Assembly: GCA_019468145.1 (NCBI GenBank)
Contig: JAHXDM010000002.1
Span: 666,757 to 730,756 of the forward strand
Direction: 5' to 3'
Origin: Rickettsia endosymbiont of Bradysia coprophila
GTDB lineage: Bacteria > Pseudomonadota > Alphaproteobacteria > Rickettsiales > Rickettsiaceae
DNA length: 64,000 nt
Shown: piece after piece, positions 1-10,678 of the stretch
Layout of the letters: each line of letters opens with the position of its first letter
How positions within the stretch are numbered: the first letter of the stretch is position 1
The notes under the pieces: generated by a model
The model's database searches: none
Seen by the model: only the letters and a program-made list of their open reading frames with translations
Told to the model about the DNA's origin: nothing
Program-made: the position numbers and the translations under genes

Positions 1-1183
1 TGACGCTGGAGGAGAAGTAATTTCCATTGGGGTTATCCCTACCCCTGTTTTATATTTTGCTGATAAAATATTAACCCCACAGGGGAGTATAATGATTACC
101 GGCTCTCATAACCCTAAAGATGACAATGGTTTTATAAATGTTAAAATCGGGCGCTTCCTTTTTATGATAAGCAAATTCAAGATTTATATGAGCAAATAAA
201 GAATAGTGCATGGCTATTACCGCCAGAATTTATAAATATCCCTGAAGTGCAAGAATTAGATATTCAGGATCAATATATCGAATGTATTTTGCAAGAAATA
301 ACCATTCAATCTCAGCTGAAAGTCGCCTTTGACCCTGGTAATGGAGCATGTGGTCATATTATTGAACTATTAACCAAAAAATTACCCAATAAAAATTTAG
401 TAATCAATTCTAAGATAGATGGTAATTTTCCTGCTCATCACCCTGATCCGGCAAACTATGCCAATCTTACCGAGCTCATTGGCTTAGTAGAGAAGGAAAA
501 CTGCGATATAGGTATTGCTTTCGATGGAGATGGTGATCGGTTAGGGGTGATCAGTAAAACAGGTAAAATAATTACCACAGAACAAATATTTTGCATTTTA
601 GCTAAGGATATCCTAGCGAGCAATATGGGGGCTAATATTATAATGGATATCAAAACCAGCGAGATGATATTTCAACAAATTAAATTATATGGCGGAGAGC
701 CGATAATGTGGAAAACTGGCCATTCTTATATTAAAGCTAAAATGCAGGAAACCAAGGCTTTATTTGCCGGGGAGATTTCCGGGCATCTTTTTTTTGCTGA
801 TAAATATTATGGCTATGATGATGGAATTTATGCAGCATTGCGTCTTGTAGATTTATTATCTAGATCTCACAAATCTTTAGATGAGCTAGCCTTTGGAGTT
901 ACCAAAAACTTGTGAGCCAGTCGAAATTAAAATTTCTACCTCTGATGACATTAAATTTATGATTATTGAACAACTCAAACAGCAATTAATTAAAGAAGAT
1001 ATGGCTTTCAATGATATAGACGGCATAAGAGTAAGCTCGAAGGATGGATGGTGGTTAATTAGGGCTTCCAACACAGAAGCAAAAATTATTGCCCGGTATC
1101 AGCCAGCTACCCTTAAGGCTTTAAGTAAACTAACTGCAGAACTTACGCGCGCTGTGCTAAGTTTGGTAAATATTAGTCTGTAA
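1..1183 (+). pseudogene. Phosphomannomutase/phosphoglucomutase, 5'-truncated and frameshifted
   Basis: Alpha-D-phosphohexomutase family enzyme interconverting hexose 1- and 6-phosphates for envelope sugar synthesis. Reading from base 2, the catalytic phosphoserine loop TGSHNPKDDNGF is visible at about 95-130. The frame then changes near 150-157 and continues as a long stretch (stop-free to 915) with the metal-binding loop DGDGDR at about 526-543 and the sugar-binding GEISGH at about 770-785. A second frame change near 885-893 leads to the C-terminal phosphate-binding motif RASNTE at about 1060-1078 and a stop at 1181-1183. The N-terminus lies outside the window. Every domain is present, so the two frameshifts look like uncorrected long-read errors in this low-quality stretch rather than decay. 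Calling it manB or pgm is not possible from the sequence. The stop codon abuts the miaA start. Confidence 0.8.
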
Positions 1184-2097
1184 ATGAGCAAGAAGAAGTT
1201 ATTGATTATTTGCGGGGCCACGGCTAGCGGGAAATCATATTTAGGGCACTATTTAGCTAAATTATATGAGGGGAAATAATCAATAGTGACTCTATGCAAA
1301 TATACCAGCAAATACCTATTCTTACTGCTTCCCCTTCTTCTTTGGACCGTCAGAGAAATAACCTATCATCTCTATAATTTTTTACCTATCGACCAGGAAT
1401 TTTCGGTAATAAAATACCTCCATAAAGCTTTAGAAAAGATTCATGAAGTTAACGTCACGCCGGGAAATTGCCAATTATCATTGGTGGCACGGGCTATATA
1501 TTAATGCCTTACTTTTTGGTTATAATGAAATGCCGGACATATCACCTAACATTAGGCAATATGTCCGAAATTTACATTCCAATATTGGTCAATTAGAATT
1601 TTTTAGTCAATTACAGAAATTAGATAAAATTGTAAGTCAAAAATTACAGCCCGCCGATTGCTAAGGTCAATTCGAAGCTATGAAATATTTATGCAAACCG
1701 GTAAATCTATTTTTGGATTTTCAAAAAGTTAGAAAATATTCAGTTGCTTTCACAATTTAACTCTAAAGTCATTTTCTTACATCCAGAGAGAAAATTTTTG
1801 TATAATAGCTGTAATGAGAGATTGGAAAAATTATTTAATAATGGAGCAATTGAAGAGATAGAGTTAGTTATTAAAAATTTCCCTCATACTGCGGGGGGCC
1901 AAAAACTTGCCGGCTTACCACCTTGCGGACTTAAAGCTATTGGGGTTACAGAAATATGCGACTATTTAAATAACCAACTGACTTTTCAAGAAGCATTATC
2001 TCGTGCTCAAACCAAAACACGACAATACGCCAAAAGACAAATTACTTGGTTTAAAAATCAAATAAAGGATAAGCCTTACCTTAGAATATTCGAGTAA
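1184..2097 (+). pseudogene. miaA: tRNA dimethylallyltransferase MiaA, multiply frameshifted
   Basis: MiaA transfers dimethylallyl to A37 of tRNAs reading U-starting codons. The start ATG at 1184 directly follows the preceding stop. The P-loop GATASGKS is at about 1214-1237 and the substrate motif [10 protein letters not shown] at about 1286-1315, but the frame is lost near 1270 (in-frame TAA at 1277), again between about 1375 and 1470, and again between 1664 and 1744. The C-terminal part (1744-2097) is intact and carries the family signature [11 protein letters not shown]. All parts of the normal ~300-residue protein can be pieced together, so the breaks are more likely sequencing indels than real decay. 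Bases 1922-2097 are repeated in mirror image at 9095-9264. Confidence 0.8.
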
Positions 2098-2142
2098 TTT
2101 GCAGTTTGAAGAGTTGATAGAGAGGTTTTGTGTAGAGGGAAA

Positions 2143-2173
2143 TTTAAGATAAGAATGTTGTTCTTATCTTAAA
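2143..2173. terminator. Bidirectional hairpin terminator between miaA and the Ala/Glu-repeat gene
   Basis: A perfect 13-bp stem (2143-2155 with 2161-2173) with a 5-base loop lies between two convergent genes. Both stem ends are A/T runs, so it could stop transcription from either side. The mirror copy lies near 9010-9045. Confidence 0.6.
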
Positions 2174-2257
2174 CTTTGGTTGTGTTAGGGTTGTAGAATA
2201 AAACACGAAAAAGTGTGTTTATTCAGAGATAGATAAATTATTAGTTACTGTGAAGCA

Positions 2258-3687
2258 CTATCCAGACCAGTTAGCACTGGTATCCAGCACTGTATGTATT
2301 GTATCCTCTGGATTCGAATTTTCCTCAAACTGCGACTCGTCTATTTTTTCAAAAATACCACTAATCATACTACTATTCATAAGGTCCGGAGTTGCAGGAT
2401 CAAGAACCTCAATCATATCAAGCTCACTAAGAGAATTAAGATTTTCAACTATTGCTTTCAACATCCCTATCAATTTTTTAGGAGAAATACCATCCAGATC
2501 TTCAACAGCATCCTGTGCATCCTTTAGATGTGCCGGAGAAACAGGTCAGCAAAGTATTAATTAGGTCAATAAAATATTTCTCTTCTATGTTACCCTTTGT
2601 TGCCTCTTGTTCTACAATAGATCGAATTTTAAGCAGAACACTAGGGGGAACTAATTTTTTATTATCAACATAGCTGTCAATTCGGATTGTATAAGCAGGA
2701 ATATTACTCTCACCTTTTGCTTCCTTATAAAAGGTAGTAGCACGTGCAATTACCTCCACTCGCCAAGCATCAAGCTCTGTTACAGTTCCAGCTATAGCTT
2801 CCTCATTTGTCTGCGCAATAGCAACAGCTGAAGCATCTTCAGCTTCTTGAGCAGCCTTGGCTTCAGCCTCTTGAGCAGCCTTGGCTTCAGCTTCTTGAGC
2901 AGCCTTGGCTTCAGCTTCTTGAGCAGCCTTGGCTTCAGCTTCTTGAGCAGCCTTGGCTTCAGCTTCTTGAGCAGCCTTGGCTTCAGCTTCTTGAGCAGCC
3001 TTGGCTTCAGCTTCTTGAGCAGCCTTGGCTTCAGCTTCTTGAGCAGCTTGAATTCTTGCAGCTTCGGCTTGCTCTGGCCAAACGTCAGATAAAGGAACGC
3101 CATCAATTAGAATTTTATAGTCAGGAGTACGGGAGACATTTCCATCATGCGTTAATACTTTCTTCAAATTACTACCTTCTACGAATTCTTTTGTCCGCTC
3201 ATTCCCTTTTTCATTTAACCAGTTTTGACATGTGCCTGAAGGGCACAATCCGCGCCAGAAAATCTATTATTATCCAGACCAAATAAGGTGGGAGGTTATT
3301 AGGATTGTCTAAGATCCCATCCACATCATACTTAATTGCAATTCTCAAATTGGATTAATGGCATCTTGGGGATTATTAATTGGAAAAGTTTCTCCATGTT
3401 GCAGCCCTATTCCAAGCACTTTCATAAAAAATTCCTTTGAAATGTCTGGCTTGTCAGTCCAACCATTCTGGAAATTATTGAATTGTGCAATATGGTTTAT
3501 TGCACCTTCAATATATTTTGTACTATTATGACTAGCTTGACTACTGCTTGCGCCCTCACTCGGCAATTTTTTTACATTTCTGTCCAACAACCGCAGCAGT
3601 TCATTCTTCACATTTTTCTCCGCCCGTTTCCCTCCTCCTTCAGATTCCCTCCACCCGCTTTATTTCCTCCTTCAATATGTTAAACAT
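2258..3687 (-). pseudogene. Ala/Glu-repeat coiled-coil protein, frameshifted by probable sequence errors
   Basis: No family recognised. Joining frames gives a protein of about 475 residues starting at ATG 3687-3685. The breaks are near 3640 (N-terminal Lys/Glu-rich part), near 3350 (after PQDAINPI) and near 2540 (after LINTLL). The middle frame (3248-2502) contains about nine copies of the octapeptide AAQEAEAK, predicted to form a long charged helix or coiled coil. It is followed by a globular-looking part and a C-terminal piece ending in TSANWSG. There is no signal peptide. A sigma-70-like promoter lies upstream (3719-3747). The mirror copy at 7398-8920 can help decide which indels are errors. 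Function unknown. Repeat-rich proteins of this kind are often surface or secreted proteins in intracellular bacteria, but nothing here proves it. Confidence 0.6.
2838..3051 (-). repeat. 24-bp tandem repeat encoding AAQEAEAK
   Basis: About nine nearly identical 24-bp units in frame inside the Ala/Glu-repeat gene. The only clear variation is one C/T change near 2869. Such near-identity suggests recent expansion by slippage. The mirror copy at about 8085-8310 is badly scrambled. Confidence 0.85.
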
Positions 3688-3718
3688 GTTGATTCTCTCT
3701 TAAATTAATTACCTTATT

Positions 3719-3747
3719 ATATTACACTAAAAAACCAAGTGAATCAA
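3719..3747 (-). promoter_or_regulatory. Sigma-70-like promoter of the Ala/Glu-repeat gene
   Basis: On the minus strand a -35 TTGATT (3747-3742), a 17-base spacer and a -10 TAATAT (3724-3719) lie about 30 bases upstream of the start codon. The same -35 hexamer precedes the genes at 61135 and 63145. Confidence 0.5.
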
Positions 3748-3849
3748 TAATAAAAAGTTAACTAATTAATGAATTATAAAATATTTGTTGCCCAATATTT
3801 AAAGTTGGCTACCTCTAGGCCTGCACTAGAAACCTTAAAAAAAGATAAA

Positions 3850-5461
3850 TTATTCTTCATCTAGTTCTTTATTATATAGTTTGTAATATTCCCCTTTATT
3901 TTCTAGCAATTGTAAGTGGGTGCCTTGTTCAATTATTATACCAGATTTCATGACCACGATATGGTCGACATCTTTAATAGTTGCTAAGCGATGGGTTATA
4001 ATTAAAGTAGTTTTGCTTTTCGCAAAGCTACTAAAGAATTTAAGATTAATTTTTCGGAATTCTGGTCTAAAGAGCTGGTTGCCTCATCCCATATTAAAAT
4101 TGGTGCATCTTTTAAAAAGCGCGTCGATCGCAAGCGCTGACGCTGCCCACCAGATAAGGTGGATCCTTGGTGGCCAATCATGGTGTCTAGCCTTCGGGAG
4201 ATTTAAGATAAATTCATGAGCATGCCGCATATTGCGCAAGCGTTAATAATTTGTTGCAGTGAAGCAGTAGGTTGCCGTAAGCAATATTTTCAGCAATACT
4301 TACATCAAATAAGGTAGTATCTTGAGTCACTAAAGAAATTTGTTGTCTTAAACAGTTAAGGCTGGATTTCGCAAATATCGTGATTGTCAATTAAAATTTG
4401 GCAGATGAAGGTTCATAAACCGCACTAATAAATTGGAAGAGAAGTTTTACCGCTACCTGAGCGTCCTACAAAGCCGTGATTTCCCGCTTTCTAACTTTAA
4501 GTTAATTAATTTCAATGCTACTCTATTATTAAATGCTAAGCTTATTTTATCAAAAATTATTTCGGGATTACTAAATCTAAGATTAGGGGATCCTGGGTAT
4601 CACGGATAGTAGGCACCGTATCCAAGACGTTAAATATTCGGTGGTAGCGGCAATTCTTTCTTGTAAATTGACATTTAAGGACACTTAAACTTTTAAAGGG
4701 TCGATAGGCAGTAGCAAAAGCACAAGAAACGCAAAAAGAGCTCCGGGAGTGCTCTTGCCAGCCATAACCAAATAACCTCCATACCAGATAATGCCTGCTG
4801 TAGCAGTGCGCCTAATATCTCCATAATTGGGGAGATTAGGGCATCTAATTGCAGTTTTTCTTAAAAAGTTTAAAATATTAGTAGAGAATCAATAAGCGCC
4901 GATTGCTTTCAATTTTTTCTCCTAAAAAAGATTTAACAATTTTAATAGATTGAAAAGTTTCATCTAATTTAGAAGTATAATTAGCTAAATCTTCTTGAGC
5001 GTGCGCGGAGATCTGCGGATTTTCGTCCTAATTTTTGCACAGATAAAATTGCTAAGGGAAAGACAATAAAGACTACACATGATATACCGGTTCTAATTTA
5101 AACATTAATATGATCAAAAATAATACCATAAAAAATGCTTTAGCACAACCAACCAGCAAATTAGAGACGGCCCCCGCATCATGGAAATATCATTAGTAAA
5201 AACGCTGAAATTAAACGCCCAGAGGATTGGGACTGAATAAATAAAATATCGGCAATAGCAAATGCTCATACATTTTATTTGCAAATCAGTTAAAACCTTT
5301 TGCCCAATAAACTTAATTAAATATCTGATAATAATTATGCAAGACCTTTAAGAGCAAAGTGGCTATATCATTAAGGTAATAAAAATAGCATCTTTTGGTC
5401 ATGAGTTAAAAATAGCTGAGCAATAGTGGGTTGGACTAACTTAACAATGTTAGTAGAACAA
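3850..5461 (-). pseudogene. MsbA-like ABC exporter, frameshifted and cut by adapter sequence
   Basis: Translation in changing frames gives an ABC exporter with fused membrane and ATPase parts. The C-terminal H-loop region reads ITHRLATIKDVDHIVVMKSG at about 3945-4010, and the gene ends in LDEE plus stop at 3850. Upstream, fragments resemble the signature and Walker regions and the hydrophobic membrane domain. Numerous single-base indels break every frame. The N-terminus is missing because the sequence runs into SMRTbell adapter at 5462. The family (lipid A or lipid flippase-like exporters) is recognisable. The pseudogene state is probably an artefact of uncorrected long-read data. Confidence 0.6.
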
Positions 5462-5549
5462 ATCTCTCTCTTTCTCCTCCTCTCGTTGCCCCCCCCCCCC
5501 ACCCTCCCCCCCACACCCCTCCCGCTTGTTGTTTGTTTGCAGAGAGATT
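5462..5549. other. PacBio SMRTbell adapter remnant (technical artefact)
   Basis: 5462-5488 matches the first half of the known 45-base SMRTbell hairpin adapter (ATCTCTCTC, then CCTCCTC and CGTTG). 5524-5549 matches its second half (GTTGTTG..., then GAGAGAT). Between them, 5489-5523 is a nearly pure C tract, as expected from a miscalled hairpin turn. It is the exact centre of the large inverted repeat. This is not genomic DNA. Confidence 0.95.
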
Positions 5550-7230
5550 TGTTTGCTACTAAACATTGTTAAGTTGTCCAACCCACTATTGATCAGCTAT
5601 TTTTAACTCGATGGACCAAAGAGATGCTATTTTTATTACCTTTAATGCCATATTAGCCACTTTGTTACTTCTTGAAAGGTCTTGAGAATTATTATCAGCT
5701 ATTTAATTAAGTTTATTGGGCAAAAGGTCTTTTAACTGATTGCAAATTAAAATGTATGAGCATTTGCTATTGCCGATATTTATTTATTATCCCAATCCTC
5801 TGGCGTTTAATTTCCGTTTACTGAATGATATTCCATTGATGCGGTGGCGCCGCTCAATTTGCATACGTTGGTTGTGTGCTAAGCCATTTTTGGATCGGTA
5901 TTATCTTTTGATCATTATTAATCGTTTAAATTAGAACCGTATTATTCATGGTGTAGTCTTTATTGTCTTTCCCTTAGCAATTTATCTGTGCCCAAAAAAA
6001 TTAGGACGCAAACATCCGCCAAGACTCCGCGCACGCTCAGAAGATTTAGACCTAATTATACTTCTAAAATTTAGTATGGAAACTTTTCAATCTATTAAAA
6101 TTGTTAAATCATTTTTTAGGAGAAAAATTGAAGCAATCGGGCTTTATTGAATTCTCGACAAATTTTAACTTTTTAAAGAAAAACTGCCAAATTAGATGCC
6201 TAATCTCCCAATTATGGAGATATTAGGCGCACTGCGTACAGCAGGCATTATCTTCGGTATGGAGTTATGTTTGTATGGCTTGGCAAGAGCACTCCCAGAA
6301 GCTCTTTTCGTTTCTTGTGGCTTTGCTACTGCCTATCGACCCTTTAAAAGTTTAGTGATCTTAAATGTCAATTTACAAAGAAGGAATTGCCGCTACCACC
6401 GAATTATAACGTCTTGGATACGGTTGCCTACTATCCGGCATACCAGGATTCCCCTAATCTTTAGATTTAATAGTAAATCCCGAAATAATTTTTATTAAAA
6501 TAAAGCTTAGCAGTTTAATAATAGAGTAGCATGAAATTTAATTAACGTAAAGTTAGAAAGCGGGAAAACCACGCTTTGTAGGACGTCAGGTAGCCCGGTA
6601 AAACTTCTTCTATGCCAATATGTAGTGCGGTTTTATGAACCTTCATCTAGGCCAAATTTTAATATGACAATCACGATATTTGCGAATCCAGCTTACTGTT
6701 TGAAGACATTACAAATGTTCGTTTAGCTGACTCAAGATACTACCTTATTTGATGTAAGCTATGCTGAATATTGCTTTACGGCCAAACCTACTGCTTCACT
6801 GCAACAAATTATTAACGCTGCGCAATATGCTGGATGCTCCATGAATTTATTCTTAAATCTCCCGAAGGCTAGGAACACCATGAATTGGCCACCAGATCCA
6901 CCTTATTCTGGGGGCCAGCGTCAGCGCCTTGCGCATCGGCACAAGCCTTTTTAAAAGATGCCCACCAATTTAATATGGCGATGAGGCCAACCAGCTCTTT
7001 AGGACCAGAATTGCCGAAAAATTATCTTAAATTCTTATAGCTTTTTGCCGAAAAACAGCAAAACTACTTTAATTTATAACCATCGCTTAGCAACTATTAA
7101 AGCATGTCGGACCATATCGTGGTCATGAAATTCTGGTCATAATAATTGAAACAAGGCACCACTTACAATTGCTAGGAAAATAAAAGGGGATATTACAAAC
7201 AATATAATAAAGAAACTAGATGAAGAATAA
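5550..7230 (+). pseudogene. Mirror copy of the MsbA-like ABC exporter (artefact)
   Basis: Reverse-complement duplicate of 3850-5461, ending with the same LDEE-stop at about 7217-7230. It is more error-laden than the left copy. No continuous coding frame remains, and apparent open frames such as 5740-5934 and 6196-6498 are chance survivals. Not an independent gene. Confidence 0.85.
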
Positions 7231-7397
7231 TTTATCTTTTTTTAAGGTTTCTAGTGCAGCGCCTAGAGGTAGCCAACTTTAATATATGGGCAACAAATAT
7301 TATAATTCATTATTAGTTAACTTTTTATTATTGATTCACTTGGTTTTTTAGTTGTAATATTAATAAGGCTAATTTAATTTAAAGACGAAGAATCAAC

Positions 7398-8920
7398 ATG
7401 TTTAAACATATTGAAGGAGGAAATAAATGCGGTGTGGAGGAAATCTGAAGGAGGAAGCGAAAACGGCGCGAGAGAAAAATTGTGAAGAATGAACTGCTGC
7501 GGTTTGTTGGACAGAAATGTAAAAAAATTGGCCGAGTGACGGCGCAAGCAGTAGTCAAGCTAGTTCATAATTTAGCCACTACAATAAATATATTGAAGGT
7601 GCAATTAAAACCATATTGCACAATTCATATAATTTCCAGAAATGGTGACTGACAAGCCAGACATTTCAAAGCGAATTTTTTATTGAAAAGTTCGCTGGAA
7701 TAGGGCTTGCAACAGGAGAAAACTTTTACCAATTAATAATCCCCAAGATGCCATTCAACCAATTTGGAGGAATGCAATTAAGATATGATGTGGATGGGAT
7801 CTTAGACAATCCTAATAACCTCCCACCTTATTTGGTCTGGATAATAATAGATTTCTGGCGCGGATTGTGCCTTCAGGCAACATGTCAAAACTGGGTTTAA
7901 ATGAAAAAAAGGGAATGAGCCGACAAAAGAATTCGTAGAAGGTTAGTAATTTGAAGAACAGTATTAACGCATGCATGGAAATGTCTCCCGTACTCCTGAC
8001 TATAAAATTCTAATTTGATCGGCGCTTCCTTTATCTGACGTTTGGCAGAGCAAGCCAAGGCTTGCCCAACGAAAATTCAAGCTGTCAAGTAGCTGAAGCA
8101 AGGCTGCTCAAGAAGCTGAAGCCCAAGGCTGACCTGCAAGCAAGCTGAAGCAAGGCTATGCTCAGAAGCTTGAAAAGCCAAGGACTGCTCAAGAAGCTTG
8201 ACAGGCTGCGCAAGAAGCTGAAGCAAGGCATGCCTCAAGAAAGCCTGAAGCCAAGGCTTGCTCAAGAGGCTGAAGCCAAGGGCTGACACCTCAAGAGCTG
8301 AAGATGCTTCAGCTGTGCTATTGCGCAGAACAAATGAGGAAGCTATAGACTGGTAATCTGTTAACAGAGCTTGATGCGGGCGATGTGAGGTAATTGCACG
8401 CTGTACTACTTTTATAAGGAGCAAAAGGTGAGAGCTAATATTCCTGCTTATACAATCCGAATTGACAGCTTATGTTGATAACTAAAAAATTAGTTCCCCT
8501 AGTGTTACTCTTAAAATTCGATCTATTGTAGCAGAACAAGGAGGACAACAAAGAGAGCTAAACATAGAAGAGAAATATTTTATTGACCTAATTAATACTT
8601 TGCGACTGTTTCTCCGGCACATTCTAAAGATGAACAGGAACCGATCTGTTGAAGATTGGATGTATTTCTTTCCTAAAAATTGATAGGGATGTTGAAAGCA
8701 ATAGTGAAGAAATTCTTAATTCTCTTAGTGAGGCTTGATATGATTGCAGGTTCTTGCATCCTGCCAACTCCGGACCTTATGAAATAGTTTTTTAGATAGA
8801 ATTATGGTAGTTTTTGAAAAAATAGACGATCAGGAGAGATGTCGCAGTTTGAGGAAAATTTCGAATCCAGAGAGACTTAATACATACATGCGGGAACCAG
8901 TGCTAAACTGGTCTGGATAG
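7398..8920 (+). pseudogene. Mirror copy of the Ala/Glu-repeat gene (artefact)
   Basis: Reverse-complement duplicate of 2258-3687. The start corresponds to ATG at 7398 and the stop to TAG at 8918-8920. The 24-bp repeat region (about 8085-8310) is scrambled by indels. Not an independent gene. Confidence 0.85.
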
Positions 8921-9094
8921 TGCTTCACAGTAAACTTAATAATTTATCTATCTCTAAGAAACACCACTTTTTCGTGTTTTATTCTACAAACCCTAACACA
9001 ACCAAAGTTTAAATAAGAACAACATCTTATTCTTACAATTTCCCTCTACACAAAACCTCTTCTATCAAACTCTTCAAACTGCAAATTACTCGAA

Positions 9095-9264
9095 TTATTC
9101 TAAGGTAACGGCTTATCCTTTATTTGATATTTAAAACCAAGAATTTGTCTTTTGGCGTATTGTCTGTTTTGGTTTGAGCACGAGATAATGCCTTCTTGAA
9201 AAGTCAGTTGGTTATTTAAATAGTTCGCATATTTCTGTACCCCAATAGCTTTAAGATCCGCAAG
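9095..9264 (-). pseudogene. Mirror copy of the miaA 3' end (artefact)
   Basis: Reverse-complement duplicate of 1922-2097. The match stops abruptly at 9264, where the sequence switches to IS4-family transposase. This marks the end of the artefact and a probable misjoin. Confidence 0.85.
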
Positions 9265-10295
9265 GCGCAATTTATCCTTTCAATCGCATCTTTGAAGTTA
9301 ACAACAGGAATATTGGTTAGTAATGTCCAATCAATTGCTTCTGTTTCTTCAGGGGGATCAATTTCCTTAGCCCTGACAACGCTGATTGCTACTTTATCAC
9401 TTATTTTATGCCCGGTATCTTTTGAACCATATAATGATGGAGAGCTAATTGGTATCAAACCAGAGATATATTTTATTTCAATTTTTGCCTCTCGTGATTT
9501 TTGACCTTGCTTTTTTGGTATTTGAAGGACCATCTCCTCCTTTTCCCGTATTTGATTTATCCGCGTTTGTAAATTTGTTTTACCAATTTTTGGGCAAATA
9601 AATTTTCTATTCTGTCTATTACGAACAATAAATAAAGTACTTAACTCTTGGCAACGCCATAAAAGCTCAAAAATATCTGCTTCTCTGTCGCCTATAGTAA
9701 CAACTTGCGTACCTACCGGTATAATATTCATAGTGTCTTGCAGAGCTGTTATCCATTTATAACTTTCTTTTTCTTTAATAGAAGAAATATATTTTCTTCT
9801 TGTCTTTTCTTGCGCCGTTTCTTCCCGGAGCACACGAGCCCAACATTGCTGAGAAGATAGACCTAAAGGTAATCCTTCCATTGTAAGCATCAAGGCGGTA
9901 TGTACCATTAAACCCATCTTATGTTTTGTATAAGCCTTTGAAATGCTACCAAGTCCCTTAGTTTTGATGTGAGAATCAAAGTCTAAATTTGATGTATCTT
10001 GAACTGAACATACATATTTATTACCTTTAATTCTTTCTCCTGTTTCTTTATAATGCGAAGAATAAATTTCTTCAGGATTAAACTTTTTATTACTTAATAA
10101 TCGATATGCTCCTTTAGCTTCCCTCCAACTTTTGCAACTTTGATTTATTGAACCGGATGCTTTGCCCTCAAGCAAAGTGGTGGTTTTGATAAGCCTTGCT
10201 ATAAGTCTTTTATCTCCTAAATTAACATGCCTAAATTCTCTTTCCAGCCACTTATCACCTAATTCGTAAGTATTAGATAGTTGAACATTTGCCAT
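9265..10295 (-). pseudogene. IS4-family (Tn5-like) transposase, C-terminally truncated at the junction
   Basis: DDE transposase of the IS4/IS50 group. The ATG at 10295 is preferred over the upstream in-frame start at 10406. It has an AGAGGT-type ribosome site just upstream and begins MANVQLSNTYELGDKW, like family members, followed by the helical DNA-binding part (LGDKRLIARL). The first two catalytic aspartates are visible in VQDTSNLDF and IGDREADIFEL. The third catalytic residue, in the family's YREK motif (Y-x2-R-x3-E), should follow WTLLTNIPV but is missing, because the frame enters unrelated mirror-copy sequence at 9264 and ends at 9216. Probably an intact transposase in the real genome. 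Confidence 0.85.
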
Positions 10296-10378
10296 TAGGA
10301 TACCTCTTGTCATACAAATATATTTTAGATATTTTATACCTATTTTATATTTGTGGGTAATAGTAAGTCTTAAGTCAG
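9265..10378 (-). mobile_element. IS4-family insertion sequence, one end missing
   Basis: The outer end lies at 10378. The minus strand there begins CTGACTTAAGACTT, resembling the CTGACTCTT start of IS50-type ends. The element contains a transposase gene cut at 9265, so the second terminal repeat and target duplication cannot be seen. It lies inside group II intron sequence (10379-10670), which makes it a later insertion. Confidence 0.65.
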
Positions 10379-10670
10379 CATCATTTCTGATTAGTATAAT
10401 ATACACCTATGCACCCAGTTATTTATTCCTGTAAGCTTTCGCTCTTGGCGCCATTCGCTTTTTAAGACATCTCATACCTACTACCCGTTGTTGAGTAATA
10501 GGCTTACCACGTTCCACTCGTTAAAGATGCGCTAATTTGGTTATCTTCTCTATACCGGGGAGCTGGCATTTTTCAGAAGGTGAACACAAACCTTCCTGCA
10601 GCTAGGCTTTGCAACCTATATCCCTATAACAGATATTATCTGGAGTATCTGCTTTTCCTTGGTGACGATA
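10379..10670 (-). other. Group II intron domain I fragment (downstream part)
   Basis: Read on the minus strand, this continues the intron that begins at 12272 after skipping the ISKra4 element. It has no coding frame but contains stretches I associate with bacterial group II intron ribozymes, including CCAAGGAAAAGCAGA, TAGCGCATCTTTAACGAGTGG and GCGAATGGCGCCAAGAGCGA. It stops at the IS4-type element, so the intron-encoded reverse transcriptase and domains V-VI are not in the window. Assignment is from remembered intron consensus, without a structure model. Confidence 0.5.
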
Positions 10671-10678
10671 TTTTCCAC

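Larger units (their letters stand above)
1922..9264. repeat. Artefactual 7.3-kb inverted duplication around the adapter
   Basis: Left arm 1922-5461 and right arm 5550-9264 are reverse complements with many scattered one- to few-base indels. Matching landmarks include 5400-5461 with 5550-5612, the ABC gene stop at 3850 with 7230, the promoter and start at 3687 with 7398, and the miaA tail at 1922 with 9264. The axis coincides with the adapter remnant. A hairpin read that was not split into subreads gives exactly this pattern. The right arm should be removed rather than annotated as genes. Confidence 0.95.

Noticed and set aside
2838-3051. Tandem repeat as CRISPR array
   Set aside because: Units are contiguous with no spacers and are read in frame as a repeat peptide.
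5489-5523. C-rich tract as an i-motif/G-quadruplex or regulatory site
   Set aside because: It lies between the two adapter halves and is a basecalling artefact.
5740-6498. Open frames in the right arm (5740-5934, 6196-6498)
   Set aside because: They lie in the mirrored, error-rich ABC exporter copy.
1922-9264. Large palindrome as a real biological structure (hairpin telomere, foldback transposon, inverted gene duplication)
   Set aside because: The axis is sequencing adapter and the arms differ by read-error-like indels.
10296-10406. N-terminal extension of the IS4 transposase to 10406
   Set aside because: It would cross the IS end at 10378. ATG 10295 has a ribosome site and a family-like N-terminus.
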